A stretch of DNA of 64,000 bases from Pseudopedobacter alpinus (GTDB taxonomy: Bacteria; Bacteroidota; Bacteroidia; Sphingobacteriales; Sphingobacteriaceae), in the NCBI RefSeq assembly GCF_042684645.1, contig NZ_JBHULV010000025.1, positions 1-64,000 on the forward strand, given 5' to 3'. This document shows positions 26,124-35,215 of the stretch, one piece after another. Under the pieces are notes generated by a model, which saw nothing but the letters and a program-made list of their open reading frames with translations, searched no databases and was not told the DNA's origin. Made by a program: the position numbers and the translations under genes. Position 1 is the stretch's first letter. Each line of letters begins with the position of its first letter.

Positions 26124-27470
26124 ATGAATATTACACAGGAAAAAATCAATGATCTTAATGCAGTTTTAACTGTAAAAATCTCTCCTGATGACTACCAGGA
26201 AATAGTAAACAAAAAAATAAAAGACCAAGCAAAAAAAATGAAACTTCCAGGATACCGTCCAGGAATGGTTCCGGCTGCACATGTTAAAAAAATGTATGGC
26301 AAAAGCATTTTGGTTGAAGAAGTAAATACTTTGCTTTCAGATTCTGTTAACAATTACATCCAACAAAATGAAATTGAAATTTTAGGTCAGCCTTTACCAA
26401 AAGCTACTGATGACCATTTTAACTGGGATTTTAACGATGAGTTTGTATTTGAATACGAATTAGGTTTAGCACCGGAGGTTAATGTTGAGTTTTCTGCAGA
26501 TGATAAACTTACACAATATATCATTAAAGTTGATCCCGATACTTTAGCAGAAAGAACTAAAAATATTAGAAGAAGCTATGGTAAAATGACCAACCCAGAA
26601 CTTGTTGCTGATGGTGATGTTGTTTTTGGCCAATTTGTGCAACTAAATGCAGATGGTTCTGTGTTTGAAGGCGGCATTGATGTTACTACTTCTTTAAGAT
26701 TAGATATTGTTAAAGATGCATCGGCTTTAAAATCTTTAATTGGTTTAAAAAGAGAAGATGTTGTTGAATCTTTTGATTTAGTAACTGCTGTAGATGATGA
26801 AAAGCAATTGATTAAAATTTTAAAATTAGACGAAGAAAATCCTATTATTCCTCAATCTAAATTTAAATTAACTGTTAAAAACATCAATAGATTAGAAGAA
26901 TCTGATTTGAACCAAGAGTTTTTTGATAAATTATTTGGTGCTGACGTAGTGAAAACTGAAGAAGAATTTACTGCAAAAATTACCGAAGAGCTGGAAGCTA
27001 TGATGACGCAAGATGCGGATAAAAAATTAGCCGGAGATTTATATAAATATGGTTCTGAAAAAGCAACTATGGAATTACCAGATGAATTTTTGAAACGTTG
27101 GTTAAAAGTTGCAAACAAAGAAGTAACCGACGAGGAATTAGACGGCGGTTACCAAGATTTTGCTAAAAACTTAAGGTGGACTTTAGTTGAAAATAAAATT
27201 GTTAAAGACCAAAAATTACAAATTAAATATGAGGATGTTTTTGAAACTGCTAAAGCCAGATTAGATGCTCAGTTTAGAATGTACAGCCCAACTGCTTTAA
27301 CAGAAGAACAATTAGGTCAATACACTGCTCAGTTTTTACAAGAGAAAGAAAATGCTAACCGTATTTTTGACGAAGTAAAATCTCAAAAAGTATTTGATTA
27401 TTTAAAAACCGTAATTTCTTTAGATAAGAAAGAAATTGGATATGATAAATTTCAAAAATTAGAAGCTTAA
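26124..27470 (+). CDS. tig: Trigger factor, ribosome-bound chaperone and peptidyl-prolyl isomerase
   Basis: A 448-residue trigger factor. The N-terminal ribosome-binding domain (1-110) has the helix-loop signature near MKLPGYRPGMVPAAHVKKMYG (split here: LPGYRPGMVP, 38-47), a divergent form of GFRxGxxP. The middle FKBP-like domain spans about 150-245 (VADGDVVFGQFVQLN), and the C-terminal chaperone arms, rich in helix, fill 265-440. Divergent FKBP domains are usual in this phylum and may lack isomerase activity. clpP/clpX, often next to tig in other bacteria, lie 22 kb away here. Confidence 0.93.
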   Translation: MNITQEKINDLNAVLTVKISPDDYQEIVNKKIKDQAKKMKLPGYRPGMVPAAHVKKMYGKSILVEEVNTLLSDSVNNYIQQNEIEILGQPLPKATDDHFNWDFNDEFVFEYELGLAPEVNVEFSADDKLTQYIIKVDPDTLAERTKNIRRSYGKMTNPELVADGDVVFGQFVQLNADGSVFEGGIDVTTSLRLDIVKDASALKSLIGLKREDVVESFDLVTAVDDEKQLIKILKLDEENPIIPQSKFKLTVKNINRLEESDLNQEFFDKLFGADVVKTEEEFTAKITEELEAMMTQDADKKLAGDLYKYGSEKATMELPDEFLKRWLKVANKEVTDEELDGGYQDFAKNLRWTLVENKIVKDQKLQIKYEDVFETAKARLDAQFRMYSPTALTEEQLGQYTAQFLQEKENANRIFDEVKSQKVFDYLKTVISLDKKEIGYDKFQKLEA

Positions 27471-27499
27471 TATTGATTTTTTAAATTAAAAGAGCAGAG

Positions 27500-27538
27500 C
27501 AGCCATTTCGATATTCATCGAGATGGCTGTTTTTTTTT
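27500..27538 (+). terminator. Intrinsic terminator after tig
   Basis: A 13-position stem with one mismatch (27500-27512 with 27517-27529), a 4-nt loop and nine T to 27538. It lies 29 nt after the stop. Confidence 0.9.
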
Positions 27539-27684
27539 AAATGATTTCTATTCTAGTAAAACAAACACATTAATTGCCTATAAAACTTGAAATAACTTTT
27601 GTTTTTAGGGTTTATTAATGACAATACTTCAATTACCATTTTATAACTTCTAATAAACTTACCGCTCAGAATTTATAAGCTGTT

Positions 27685-28635
27685 TTATCTTCCAATAATT
27701 TCCCCTAATTCTTTAGAAAATTTATTTGCACCAACATCATTCAAATGAAATTCATCAGCAAATAAACTATAATTGTTATTATAAGTTTGGTTGTTGCTAT
27801 AATCTAAAAACGTAACGTTAGGGTAAGCTTTTGCAATTTCTTGTAATAAAAATTTCTCTTCACTTTTAGGTTCTTCTAATATTGTAGGTGAGATGATGAC
27901 AAATGTTTTTATTTTTAAATCTTGTGTTTTTTGTAAAAACTGCTTGTAATATTTTACCGCTTTTTGATCTATAATTATTTTTTGTAAAGCCCTTTTATCA
28001 TTATAAGTTTGCTGGTTAATTTTATAATTATCAAATTCTTTTTTAGCAACTGTTCTTACTAGCGGAGAATATCCTCTGTCATCTTCGGGCAGTTTATTGC
28101 TGAAAATATTATCGTAAAGTGAAATGAGTAAAGTAGAATTGTAAGGGTAGGTTTTACTAAGTAGTTTAAGGTTTTCGAACTCACTTATTTCTGCAGTATA
28201 TTTTCTTAAAACAGGATGCTCTGCAACATAAGGCAATAGTTGCGCAAGCTTCATATATTTTTGCTCATTAGGTCCTAATTCCCAAATATTAACATCTAAA
28301 ATAATGATTTTAGGGATTTTACGCTCTAAAATAACATCTTGAGCCGCACAATAATAAGGTAAAAACTGTCCGTCTCTGCCTGCATTATAAATTGAACCAC
28401 CTATTTTCTTGCTCAATATTTCTGATGAATAGTGGTGTAATGCCCTAGAACTTCCAAAAATTAAAATATCCGGACTAGCATAGTCTAAAGCATACGTAGT
28501 TTGGCCAAATTGCCCTTGTTTTAAATTAAAGTAAAGTTTGTTTAATCCATAGCCAATTACAAAATCGACCACAAAAATTACAGCCACAAAAATGATGAAT
28601 TTTTTAATAAACGATATGAGGTTTTTTTGCTGCAT
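27685..28635 (-). CDS. SGNH hydrolase-like membrane-anchored protein, partner of the MBOAT acyltransferase
   Basis: A 316-residue protein when started at the ATG at 28635, one base after the MBOAT stop. The longer frame to 28680 would overlap the MBOAT gene and lacks a good start. Residues 8-29 form an N-terminal membrane anchor. The SGNH block I is ILIFGSSRALHHYS (58-70), with the likely nucleophile in GSS. Block V is DEFHLND (D294, H297), so the catalytic triad looks complete. In O-acetylation systems (AlgI/AlgJ/AlgX, DltB/DltD) an MBOAT moves acyl groups across the membrane and an SGNH protein transfers them to the polymer. It is the last gene of the exopolysaccharide operon. Confidence 0.75.
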   Translation of the reverse strand: MQQKNLISFIKKFIIFVAVIFVVDFVIGYGLNKLYFNLKQGQFGQTTYALDYASPDILIFGSSRALHHYSSEILSKKIGGSIYNAGRDGQFLPYYCAAQDVILERKIPKIIILDVNIWELGPNEQKYMKLAQLLPYVAEHPVLRKYTAEISEFENLKLLSKTYPYNSTLLISLYDNIFSNKLPEDDRGYSPLVRTVAKKEFDNYKINQQTYNDKRALQKIIIDQKAVKYYKQFLQKTQDLKIKTFVIISPTILEEPKSEEKFLLQEIAKAYPNVTFLDYSNNQTYNNNYSLFADEFHLNDVGANKFSKELGEIIGR

Positions 28636-28636
28636 C

Positions 28637-30064
28637 TTAAAATTGGAAATAAATGAACTGCCCTCCGTTAAATACACCAAAAATCAATATAATAAACAAA
28701 AGACCAACTACAGAAGCCCATCTTACGTAACTATTGCTGTGCCCAAATAATTTGAAATTTGGCTTAAATTCCATAAAATACTCTATGGTAAAAAGTAAAG
28801 CTATCGCTAATAAACAATGCCCAAATTGGTTTATGCCATTCCCTAAAAATGGGAACTTCCCAAATGATTCTAAATTACTAATCAATAAAAAGGCATCATC
28901 TAATGTAGGCGCTCTAAAGAAAATCCATGCAAAAGTAACTAAACAAAAAACGCCAACTCCTTTGGTGAAATTCCAAAACTTTAAGCTAATAGTATTTAAA
29001 TGAGATTCAACACTTACAAATAAAGGTTTACTTACCAACCCTAAAACCTGATAAATACCATGCAAAAAGCCCCAAATAATAAAATTATAACTTGCGCCAT
29101 GCCATAAACCACTAATAATGAAAACCAGAAATAGGTTAAAATATCTTTTAGATTTAGAAACTCTATTGCCACCTAGAGGAATGTATAAATAATCTCTAAA
29201 CCATGTGGATAATGAAATATGCCATTTGCTCCAAAATTCTGAAATTGATTTAGAAAAATACGGTCGTTTAAAGTTAGTCATAAAATCAAAACCCATGGTT
29301 TTTGCGCAACCAATTGCAATATCCGAGTAGCCAGAGAAATCGCAATAAATTTGAATAGCAAAAAATATAGAACTTATAACAACCGTTGTTCCGTTATGTA
29401 ATTCCGGATTTGGATAAACAGTATCAACATAAATAGAAAGCCTATCCGCAACTACAAGTTTTTTAAAAAAGCCCCAAATCATTTGCTTTAAACCTTCAAC
29501 CATGTTTAAATAGCTAAAGTGATGCTTTACATGCATCTGTGGAAGTATATTTTGAGGTCTTTCTATTGGCCCAGCAACTAATTGCGGGTAAAACATCACG
29601 TATAAACTGTAAATGCCAAAATGCCTTTCTGCTTTTTGATTTCCTCTGTAAACCTCTATGGTATAACTCATTGCTTGGAATGTATGGAAAGACAAACCAA
29701 TAGGCAAAAGCATTTTTAAGTAAGGAATTTGATTTTCTAAATTTAGGCTATTTGCTAAAACACTAATATTATCGTTAATAAAATTATAATATTTAAAAAC
29801 CGCAAGCACCCCAATATTAGCTACCAAACTTACAATCAGTAATACTTTTTTATTTTTACCCTCCGCTTTTTCAATGTAGATGCCGGCAAAATAATCGATA
29901 ACAATTGTAAAAGCTAAAATTAAAATGTAAACTGGCACAAAAGCCATGTAAAAGTAACAGCTTGCTGCTAGCAATAAAAACCATCTACTTTTGTGCGGCA
30001 AAACATAGTAAAGTGTTGTTACTATTATGAAGAAGAAAGCAAAAGAGATAGAATTAAACAGCAT
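28637..30064 (-). CDS. MBOAT-family O-acyltransferase, AlgI/DltB-like
   Basis: A 475-residue polytopic membrane protein with about ten hydrophobic helices. The family signature is present: SEFWSKWHISLSTWFRDYLY (H282 region), YIPLGG, and the invariant catalytic histidine H322 in SGLWHGASYNF. The PQLVAGPIERP block at 160-170 is typical of the AlgI branch. It is expected to acylate (most often O-acetylate) the exopolysaccharide made by this operon, together with the SGNH-like protein one base downstream. The acyl donor and acceptor cannot be told from sequence. Confidence 0.92.
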   Translation of the reverse strand: MLFNSISFAFFFIIVTTLYYVLPHKSRWFLLLAASCYFYMAFVPVYILILAFTIVIDYFAGIYIEKAEGKNKKVLLIVSLVANIGVLAVFKYYNFINDNISVLANSLNLENQIPYLKMLLPIGLSFHTFQAMSYTIEVYRGNQKAERHFGIYSLYVMFYPQLVAGPIERPQNILPQMHVKHHFSYLNMVEGLKQMIWGFFKKLVVADRLSIYVDTVYPNPELHNGTTVVISSIFFAIQIYCDFSGYSDIAIGCAKTMGFDFMTNFKRPYFSKSISEFWSKWHISLSTWFRDYLYIPLGGNRVSKSKRYFNLFLVFIISGLWHGASYNFIIWGFLHGIYQVLGLVSKPLFVSVESHLNTISLKFWNFTKGVGVFCLVTFAWIFFRAPTLDDAFLLISNLESFGKFPFLGNGINQFGHCLLAIALLFTIEYFMEFKPNFKLFGHSNSYVRWASVVGLLFIILIFGVFNGGQFIYFQF

Positions 30065-30073
30065 AATGATATT

Positions 30074-31174
30074 TTAGGCCAAAGACTTATACAATTCTAA
30101 TGTTTTTGAAATTGATTTTTCAATAGGGAAATCTTGTAATCGGATATTACCATTAGCTACTAAGTTTTCTCTTAAACTTTTATCAGAGATAAGTTTTTCT
30201 ATCATATTAATTAAGTCTTCCAAAGAGCGTTGATAAAAAAAAGCAGCTGCGTTTTGAGCGATTTCTTTAAAACAATCTGTATCGCTCAATAAAATTGGGC
30301 AATTGGCTTTAAAAGCTTCTAAAATAGGTAATCCAAAACCTTCATACAACGATGGATAAACAAATAATAAAGCCTTACTGTATAAATAGTTTAGTTGCTC
30401 ATCAGTAACGTTGTAATGGTGTACTTTATCTTGTAATTTTAAACGAGCTATAATCTCAACATCAGCACCAATTAACTTACCACCGCCAGAAAGTACCAAA
30501 TGTAAATCAGGGTGTTTTTTTGACAGCACAGCAAAGGCATCTAACATTAGGTAAAAGTTCTTATAACCACTTCTATCTCCAACAAAAAACAAGTAATTAG
30601 TTGGTAAATCATTAACTTTTTCAAGTTTTAGTGGAGTTTTAATATCAATACCATGGTAAATTACTTCAACTTTACTTTCGTCAACTTCTAAATAAGTTAA
30701 TAAATCTCTTTTTGTTGTTTCAGATATTGCTATAATTTTATCAGCTCTTTGCGCACTTATTCTTTTATAAGATGTTAGCGGATCTTGTACCCAAAAATAT
30801 TCTGGCAACCGTTCATAAGTCATATCATGAATAGTTGTTACCATTGGTTTTTTTAAAAATTTTATAAAGTATGGGTCGTAATAAGTTGGGTGAAAAACAT
30901 CAAAATTGTTTTTCTTTAAAAGGTATTTACAATAAAGTTCGTTGGTTTTAAAGGTTCTAAAGCCGTATTCAGATTTTAGAAAATAATTAGCTAGGTTGTT
31001 ATTTAAAAACTGAGGCTCGTCTTTAATGTAATAGTTTTGCGAGTTTGCAACTCCTAAAAGGTAATCAAATTCACTTTTTTTCTTTATTTCATCAATTATA
31101 TTAGCGAAGTACCTACTTATACCTCCAAATTTTTGTGTACTAAATTTTTGATGATCAAAAAATATCTTCTGCAT
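30074..31174 (-). CDS. GT4-family glycosyltransferase
   Basis: A 366-residue GT-B fold glycosyltransferase, cytoplasmic, retaining. The N-lobe begins KIFFDHQKFSTQKFGGISRYF, with the glycine-rich acceptor loop. The C-lobe carries FVGDRSGYKNFYLMLDAF and the nucleotide-sugar motif YPSLYEGFGLPILEAF, with the EX7E pair. It resembles the mannosyl/glucosyltransferases of polysaccharide assembly; donor and linkage cannot be inferred. It overlaps the upstream glycosyltransferase by one base and is followed 9 nt later by the MBOAT gene. Confidence 0.9.
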   Translation of the reverse strand: MQKIFFDHQKFSTQKFGGISRYFANIIDEIKKKSEFDYLLGVANSQNYYIKDEPQFLNNNLANYFLKSEYGFRTFKTNELYCKYLLKKNNFDVFHPTYYDPYFIKFLKKPMVTTIHDMTYERLPEYFWVQDPLTSYKRISAQRADKIIAISETTKRDLLTYLEVDESKVEVIYHGIDIKTPLKLEKVNDLPTNYLFFVGDRSGYKNFYLMLDAFAVLSKKHPDLHLVLSGGGKLIGADVEIIARLKLQDKVHHYNVTDEQLNYLYSKALLFVYPSLYEGFGLPILEAFKANCPILLSDTDCFKEIAQNAAAFFYQRSLEDLINMIEKLISDKSLRENLVANGNIRLQDFPIEKSISKTLELYKSLA

Positions 31175-32385
31175 TAATTTTGCATTTTTTTATCTAAGTA
31201 TTCTTCCAATAATTCCGAAAATTCTTTAGCTCTAATTGCCCAAGTATTTTTTCTTGCTGCAGCCAATCTTTCTTCTTGCTTTTCTAAATTATCGTTTTCT
31301 AAGGCATCTATAATTGCATTGGAAAATTCTTTTGTATTGGAGCAGTAAGGTACAGTATTTTCTGTTTGTTCTACCAAATCAGCATTAAAATTAGTGGCAA
31401 CAACTGGTTTCCCACTCCCTAAATATTCAAATAACTTAAGCGGATAAATGGTTTGGTTAATTTCTTCTTGTTTAAATGGGATAATCGCAATATCAAAACC
31501 TTTTAAAACGCAAGGCATACTTTTATAGGGTACGCTATCAACAATATGAATATTATTATTAGGACTATTTAATTTAAGTCGGAATTCTTTTTCTATTGGG
31601 CCAACAAAAACAAAGCTTTTATCTTTATGTATTTCTGCAAGTTCTTGAATAAGGTTATAATCCGTACGGCCCTCTATGTTTCCAAAATAACCAATAATAG
31701 GTTTTTTTATAGCGGCTATTGCAGGATAAACAACTGTTTCTGTTAGTCTCGCTTTTTCACTATGAGAAAAATCTGCGGCGTTTGGTATAAAATAAGTGTC
31801 TGGATGTTGTTGTTTTTTTAATCGATATAATTCTTTACTGGTACAAATAATTAAATCGCTATCATTTACTATCAGTTTTTCTGATAATATCCCATGTTTT
31901 GTATCATAGCTAGAAACCAAAGGATCTACACAATGGTAAACCTTAAGATTTGCATTTAAATAATTACCAACAGTAGGGTAGTGGATGTTGAATGAATTGA
32001 TGAATATGTAATTTTCTATGTTTTGCTCTTCAATAATTCTTTTTATCCTTTTTACAATTAATTTTTCGTTGTATTGAAGGAGTTTACGGTATAAAAATCC
32101 TTCTGGTAAAAAATTAATTGACATCAATAATGGAGTTATTACGATGTTTAAATTAGGGTTGTCTGTTTCTAGAAGTCCGTTTGATTTTTTACTAAATAAT
32201 TCTTTTTTTTTTAAAAACTGAGGTGAGTTTTTAAGCTTAAAATAATCTCTAAAAGTAGCCGGATATTCTATATAAAAAACTTTATTGTTTTCTGCCAAAT
32301 GCTTAGACATGGTGTACCCAGTAGATTCAATAGCTGCATCATATTTTGCATTACTTAAAATAAAAACTACTGTATTTTTGAGCAT
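31174..32385 (-). CDS. GT4-like glycosyltransferase
   Basis: A 403-residue GT-B type glycosyltransferase. The N-lobe (FILSNAKYDAAIESTGYTMSKHLAENNKVFYIEYP) is of the type in which the first residues bind the acceptor. The C-lobe has PIIGYFGNIEGRTDYNLIQELA, FVGPIEKEF and KLFEYLGSGKPVVATNFN (about 320-337), the nucleotide-sugar binding loop. It lacks the strict EX7E of classical GT4 members, so donor preference may differ. Stop and next start share one base, indicating coupling within the operon. Confidence 0.85.
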   Translation of the reverse strand: MLKNTVVFILSNAKYDAAIESTGYTMSKHLAENNKVFYIEYPATFRDYFKLKNSPQFLKKKELFSKKSNGLLETDNPNLNIVITPLLMSINFLPEGFLYRKLLQYNEKLIVKRIKRIIEEQNIENYIFINSFNIHYPTVGNYLNANLKVYHCVDPLVSSYDTKHGILSEKLIVNDSDLIICTSKELYRLKKQQHPDTYFIPNAADFSHSEKARLTETVVYPAIAAIKKPIIGYFGNIEGRTDYNLIQELAEIHKDKSFVFVGPIEKEFRLKLNSPNNNIHIVDSVPYKSMPCVLKGFDIAIIPFKQEEINQTIYPLKLFEYLGSGKPVVATNFNADLVEQTENTVPYCSNTKEFSNAIIDALENDNLEKQEERLAAARKNTWAIRAKEFSELLEEYLDKKMQN

Positions 32386-32415
32386 TAAAGGTTAAATATA
32401 TTATTCTAATTTTTT

Positions 32416-33915
32416 TTAAACCACTCTGTAATCAATTTTTTTAACTTTCTTTTCTTCTTTAACTTCTAATTTAATAACCCCATCATTAATTTGGTTATCA
32501 AGTACTTTTGATACTGTAATGATAGCTAAAATCATGTAAAAATAAATACTCATAGGATATTGTACAATAGCCTCTTGTGGGTAATTTGCAATCGTAAGTG
32601 CAAAAACAATAAGCACCATTGCTAAGCAATAAGATTTAAGTTCTGGGTCTCTAATTTCGAAAAAGTTTTTTATACCAACGTACAAACTTGTAAACATAAT
32701 TCCACAAATAATCAATAACCCAACCCAGCCTAACTCCATTGCAACCCTAACATAGCCACTATCTGGCGGAAATTGCGCTAAGAATGAGTTTGGTGCAAAC
32801 CTGTAGCCCCAAATACCCGAACCTCCTAAACCACCACCAAATGGGTGCGTTTGTATAAATGGTTGTACTTTTTTCTGGTTGAGTTTTCTTACATTAAATG
32901 AAGCATCATTATTTGGTCTAAATGCCGATTGAAACCTAGCCAAAGTTCTATTATTAGTTGGTACCTTAATTAAAATCAAAAACGCAAACGCTACGGGTAA
33001 CGATAAAACGAGCGCAATTCTGCTTAATTTTAAAATAAAGAAAAGTGATAATGCTGCAGGAATTAGCACATAAGCTGCTCTTGTACCAGAATAAGGCATT
33101 ACCCAAGCAAATAACATCGCTAAAAAGGCTAAAATCAGTTTTGTTTTTAGCTTGAATGGCCCAGTTAATAAACCAATACACAACAAAGAGCTAATTGCCA
33201 TATTAAAAGAATAGGAAACAGGGTCTGAGAATATGGAGCTTTTACGCCAATGTCCGTCAATAAACATTAAACCAATTGTAGCGGGGTCGTAATGGTTCCT
33301 TTCTTCAAATGCAAAAAAACCAAAGTATTCCTGTTTAATCGCATAAAGAGCTGCAAAAAAAGAAAGGCTTAACCATAAAATAATAATAGTTCTTAAGAAC
33401 TTTCTAGAGTCTAAATAATAGGTAAAAATGAAATAAGAAAGCATTACAGCGGCCACATTTCTGATGGTATAAACCCATGCTAATTTTGAGGCTGCATCTA
33501 AATTGAAAAATTGTAAAACATTGTAAGACACCCAAATAAGTATGATGTATGAGATAGGGTTTTTAAATATCCAATAATTTCTTCTATACTTTTGTTGAAT
33601 AAAAAAACCTAAAATCATTACCGCAAGCATCCCATCCATTATGGTACCTAAAGGTAAAGAAGTGTTAAAATAGCTTATGATAAACATGATGAAATATGAT
33701 AACACCATGATAGATAGAACGGCGAATTTAGGTTCTTTAATTACAATATATACAAAAACTAAAGCTACAGTTACAACTAAAGGTATAACCCCGGCTCTTG
33801 AACCGTAAAAAGTAAATATTGCTGCTGTAGCCGCAGAAAGTACTAGAAGTACAATAAATAAAATTGTATTTGAAGAAGTTATTTTACTTTCTGATTGTAT
33901 GTTAATATTTTCCAT
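32416..33915 (-). CDS. O-antigen ligase/Wzy-type polymerase-like membrane protein
   Basis: A 499-residue protein with about 11-12 membrane helices and a larger external loop near 315-385 (HPFGGGLGGSGIWGYRFAPNS), containing the HPFGGG segment and a conserved Gly/Arg cluster. This is the Wzy_C/O-antigen ligase superfamily pattern. In an exopolysaccharide cluster it most probably polymerises lipid-linked repeat units in the periplasm; a ligase role is also possible. The C-terminal 25 residues are charged and cytoplasmic. Its ATG overlaps the stop of the 43-residue protein gene by one base (TAATG). Confidence 0.85.
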   Translation of the reverse strand: MENINIQSESKITSSNTILFIVLLVLSAATAAIFTFYGSRAGVIPLVVTVALVFVYIVIKEPKFAVLSIMVLSYFIMFIISYFNTSLPLGTIMDGMLAVMILGFFIQQKYRRNYWIFKNPISYIILIWVSYNVLQFFNLDAASKLAWVYTIRNVAAVMLSYFIFTYYLDSRKFLRTIIILWLSLSFFAALYAIKQEYFGFFAFEERNHYDPATIGLMFIDGHWRKSSIFSDPVSYSFNMAISSLLCIGLLTGPFKLKTKLILAFLAMLFAWVMPYSGTRAAYVLIPAALSLFFILKLSRIALVLSLPVAFAFLILIKVPTNNRTLARFQSAFRPNNDASFNVRKLNQKKVQPFIQTHPFGGGLGGSGIWGYRFAPNSFLAQFPPDSGYVRVAMELGWVGLLIICGIMFTSLYVGIKNFFEIRDPELKSYCLAMVLIVFALTIANYPQEAIVQYPMSIYFYMILAIITVSKVLDNQINDGVIKLEVKEEKKVKKIDYRVV

Positions 33916-34046
33916 TAAAAGAATACTATTTTAAAAAAGAAGAAAAAAGCGGTAACAAGGCATATTAAAATGGCAAGCCATTTTTTAAATAGTATAAAAT
34001 TAGAGGTTTTCTTTTGTTCTATATTTATGTCTGGGTTGTACCTCAT
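33915..34046 (-). CDS. 43-residue single-helix membrane protein, coupled to the polymerase gene
   Basis: An ATG at 34046 opens a 43-codon frame. It begins 6 nt after the GT2 gene stop and ends in a TAATG overlap with the polymerase-like gene, so it exactly fills the gap between two operon genes on the same strand. The product has a polar N-terminus (MRYNPDINIEQKKTSN), a basic KKW, then one strongly hydrophobic helix of about 20 residues rich in Phe (LAILICLVTAFFFFF), ending IVFF. The sequence suggests a bitopic membrane peptide with the N-terminus inside. Small proteins of this kind often regulate or stabilise a larger membrane enzyme; here the polymerase or the co-polymerase are candidates, by position only. 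No family is recognised. Confidence 0.75.
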   Translation of the reverse strand: MRYNPDINIEQKKTSNFILFKKWLAILICLVTAFFFFFKIVFF

Positions 34047-34052
34047 TTTAAT

Positions 34053-35210
34053 TTATTTTTGATGTTTTGTAGCTACAGATATTTTATTTGCAACCCTAAT
34101 TTTTGTTAACGCTAACATTTGGTAAAACATAAATTTAGGTATGTTTAAAAGCGAGGCATAAATTCTTTTATCAGTATCAGATTTTTTTAATGCTAAGAAA
34201 AAACCAGCAATAAAACTTAAAAAACCAATTAACCATACTATATAATTTAAGCCCAAAACAAAATTGATAATGGTTGCAAATACCCCTAAAATCAAAAATA
34301 TAAATAGGGGTGGTCTTAATAAAACCAATCCAAAAAGAAATTGATTTATTGAGCTGTTTTTGAGCCCTTTAAAGGTTAAACCAAAGCCGTAACCGAAATA
34401 TTTAAACCAGGTATTAATCCATCTTGATCTTTGTTGCACCAACTGATTTGCATGTGTTGTTTTTTGATCAAATACTATTGCATTTTTATTAAATGCGATT
34501 TGCAAATCTTTATGAACTAAAGATGCTTGTAAGACTTTATCAAAACCGGCACCGCTTACTTGTGTTTGTTTTAAGAAATCAATGTATAAATTAGCTTTAA
34601 ATGCCATTCCAGATCCTGCTAAAGTTGCTGATGAACCTGATTCATAAAGTAACTCTCCGTCATAAAAGTGATAATAAATATCTCTTGCAGCATCTAAACA
34701 AGCATAATTTGTATCCAAGTTTTTAGCAGCTCTTAAGCCTTGTACGGCAACATATCCGGCTGCAAAAGTTTTATTAATCTCGGTTAAATAATTGCCATCA
34801 ACAATGTTATCGCTATCTATAATTGTGATTATTTCATGCGTTCTTATAAAATTTTTAACAGCAAAAGCATGTGAGCCGGTATTGCTTGCAATTACTTTTT
34901 CTGGAGTTAAAACTTTAATTCTATCGTCCTCAAAAATTAAATTACTGGTATCACATTTATCAGCGACTAAATAAATAATGTAATTTGAATAGGGTTGGTT
35001 AATAATAGCGTTTATAACTAAAGGCAAATGATACGTTTCTTCATAAGCCGTTACAATAATAGCAATGTCTAATTGTTGTGGAGTTATTAAAACTTGTGGT
35101 TTCTTTTTTTTTCTTAAATTTTTAAAGAAAAACAAAGCCAGAGGAAAAAATAGGTGAAAGCCAATTACAATTTGCAATACAATCCAAGCAATATGTAAGA
35201 CTTTCACCAT
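34053..35210 (-). CDS. Membrane-bound GT2-family glycosyltransferase
   Basis: A 385-residue GT-A fold enzyme. One membrane helix lies near 8-30. The GT2 domain has IIVTAYEETYHL (51-62), the metal-binding DSDN (132-135) and the acceptor/processivity motif QQRSRW (259-264), followed by three membrane helices (about 285-350). QxxRW with flanking helices is typical of processive or polyprenyl-linked transferases such as cellulose/hyaluronan synthase relatives. It may begin the repeat unit or extend it. It sits 5 nt after the co-polymerase gene, so is coupled in the operon. Confidence 0.88.
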   Translation of the reverse strand: MVKVLHIAWIVLQIVIGFHLFFPLALFFFKNLRKKKKPQVLITPQQLDIAIIVTAYEETYHLPLVINAIINQPYSNYIIYLVADKCDTSNLIFEDDRIKVLTPEKVIASNTGSHAFAVKNFIRTHEIITIIDSDNIVDGNYLTEINKTFAAGYVAVQGLRAAKNLDTNYACLDAARDIYYHFYDGELLYESGSSATLAGSGMAFKANLYIDFLKQTQVSGAGFDKVLQASLVHKDLQIAFNKNAIVFDQKTTHANQLVQQRSRWINTWFKYFGYGFGLTFKGLKNSSINQFLFGLVLLRPPLFIFLILGVFATIINFVLGLNYIVWLIGFLSFIAGFFLALKKSDTDKRIYASLLNIPKFMFYQMLALTKIRVANKISVATKHQK

Positions 35211-35215
35211 TAAAA

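Noticed and set aside
25910..26149. 79-codon minus-strand frame (GLEPPRREAPDPKSG type)
   Set aside because: It is the antisense translation of tRNA-Leu and its terminator, a well-known false gene.
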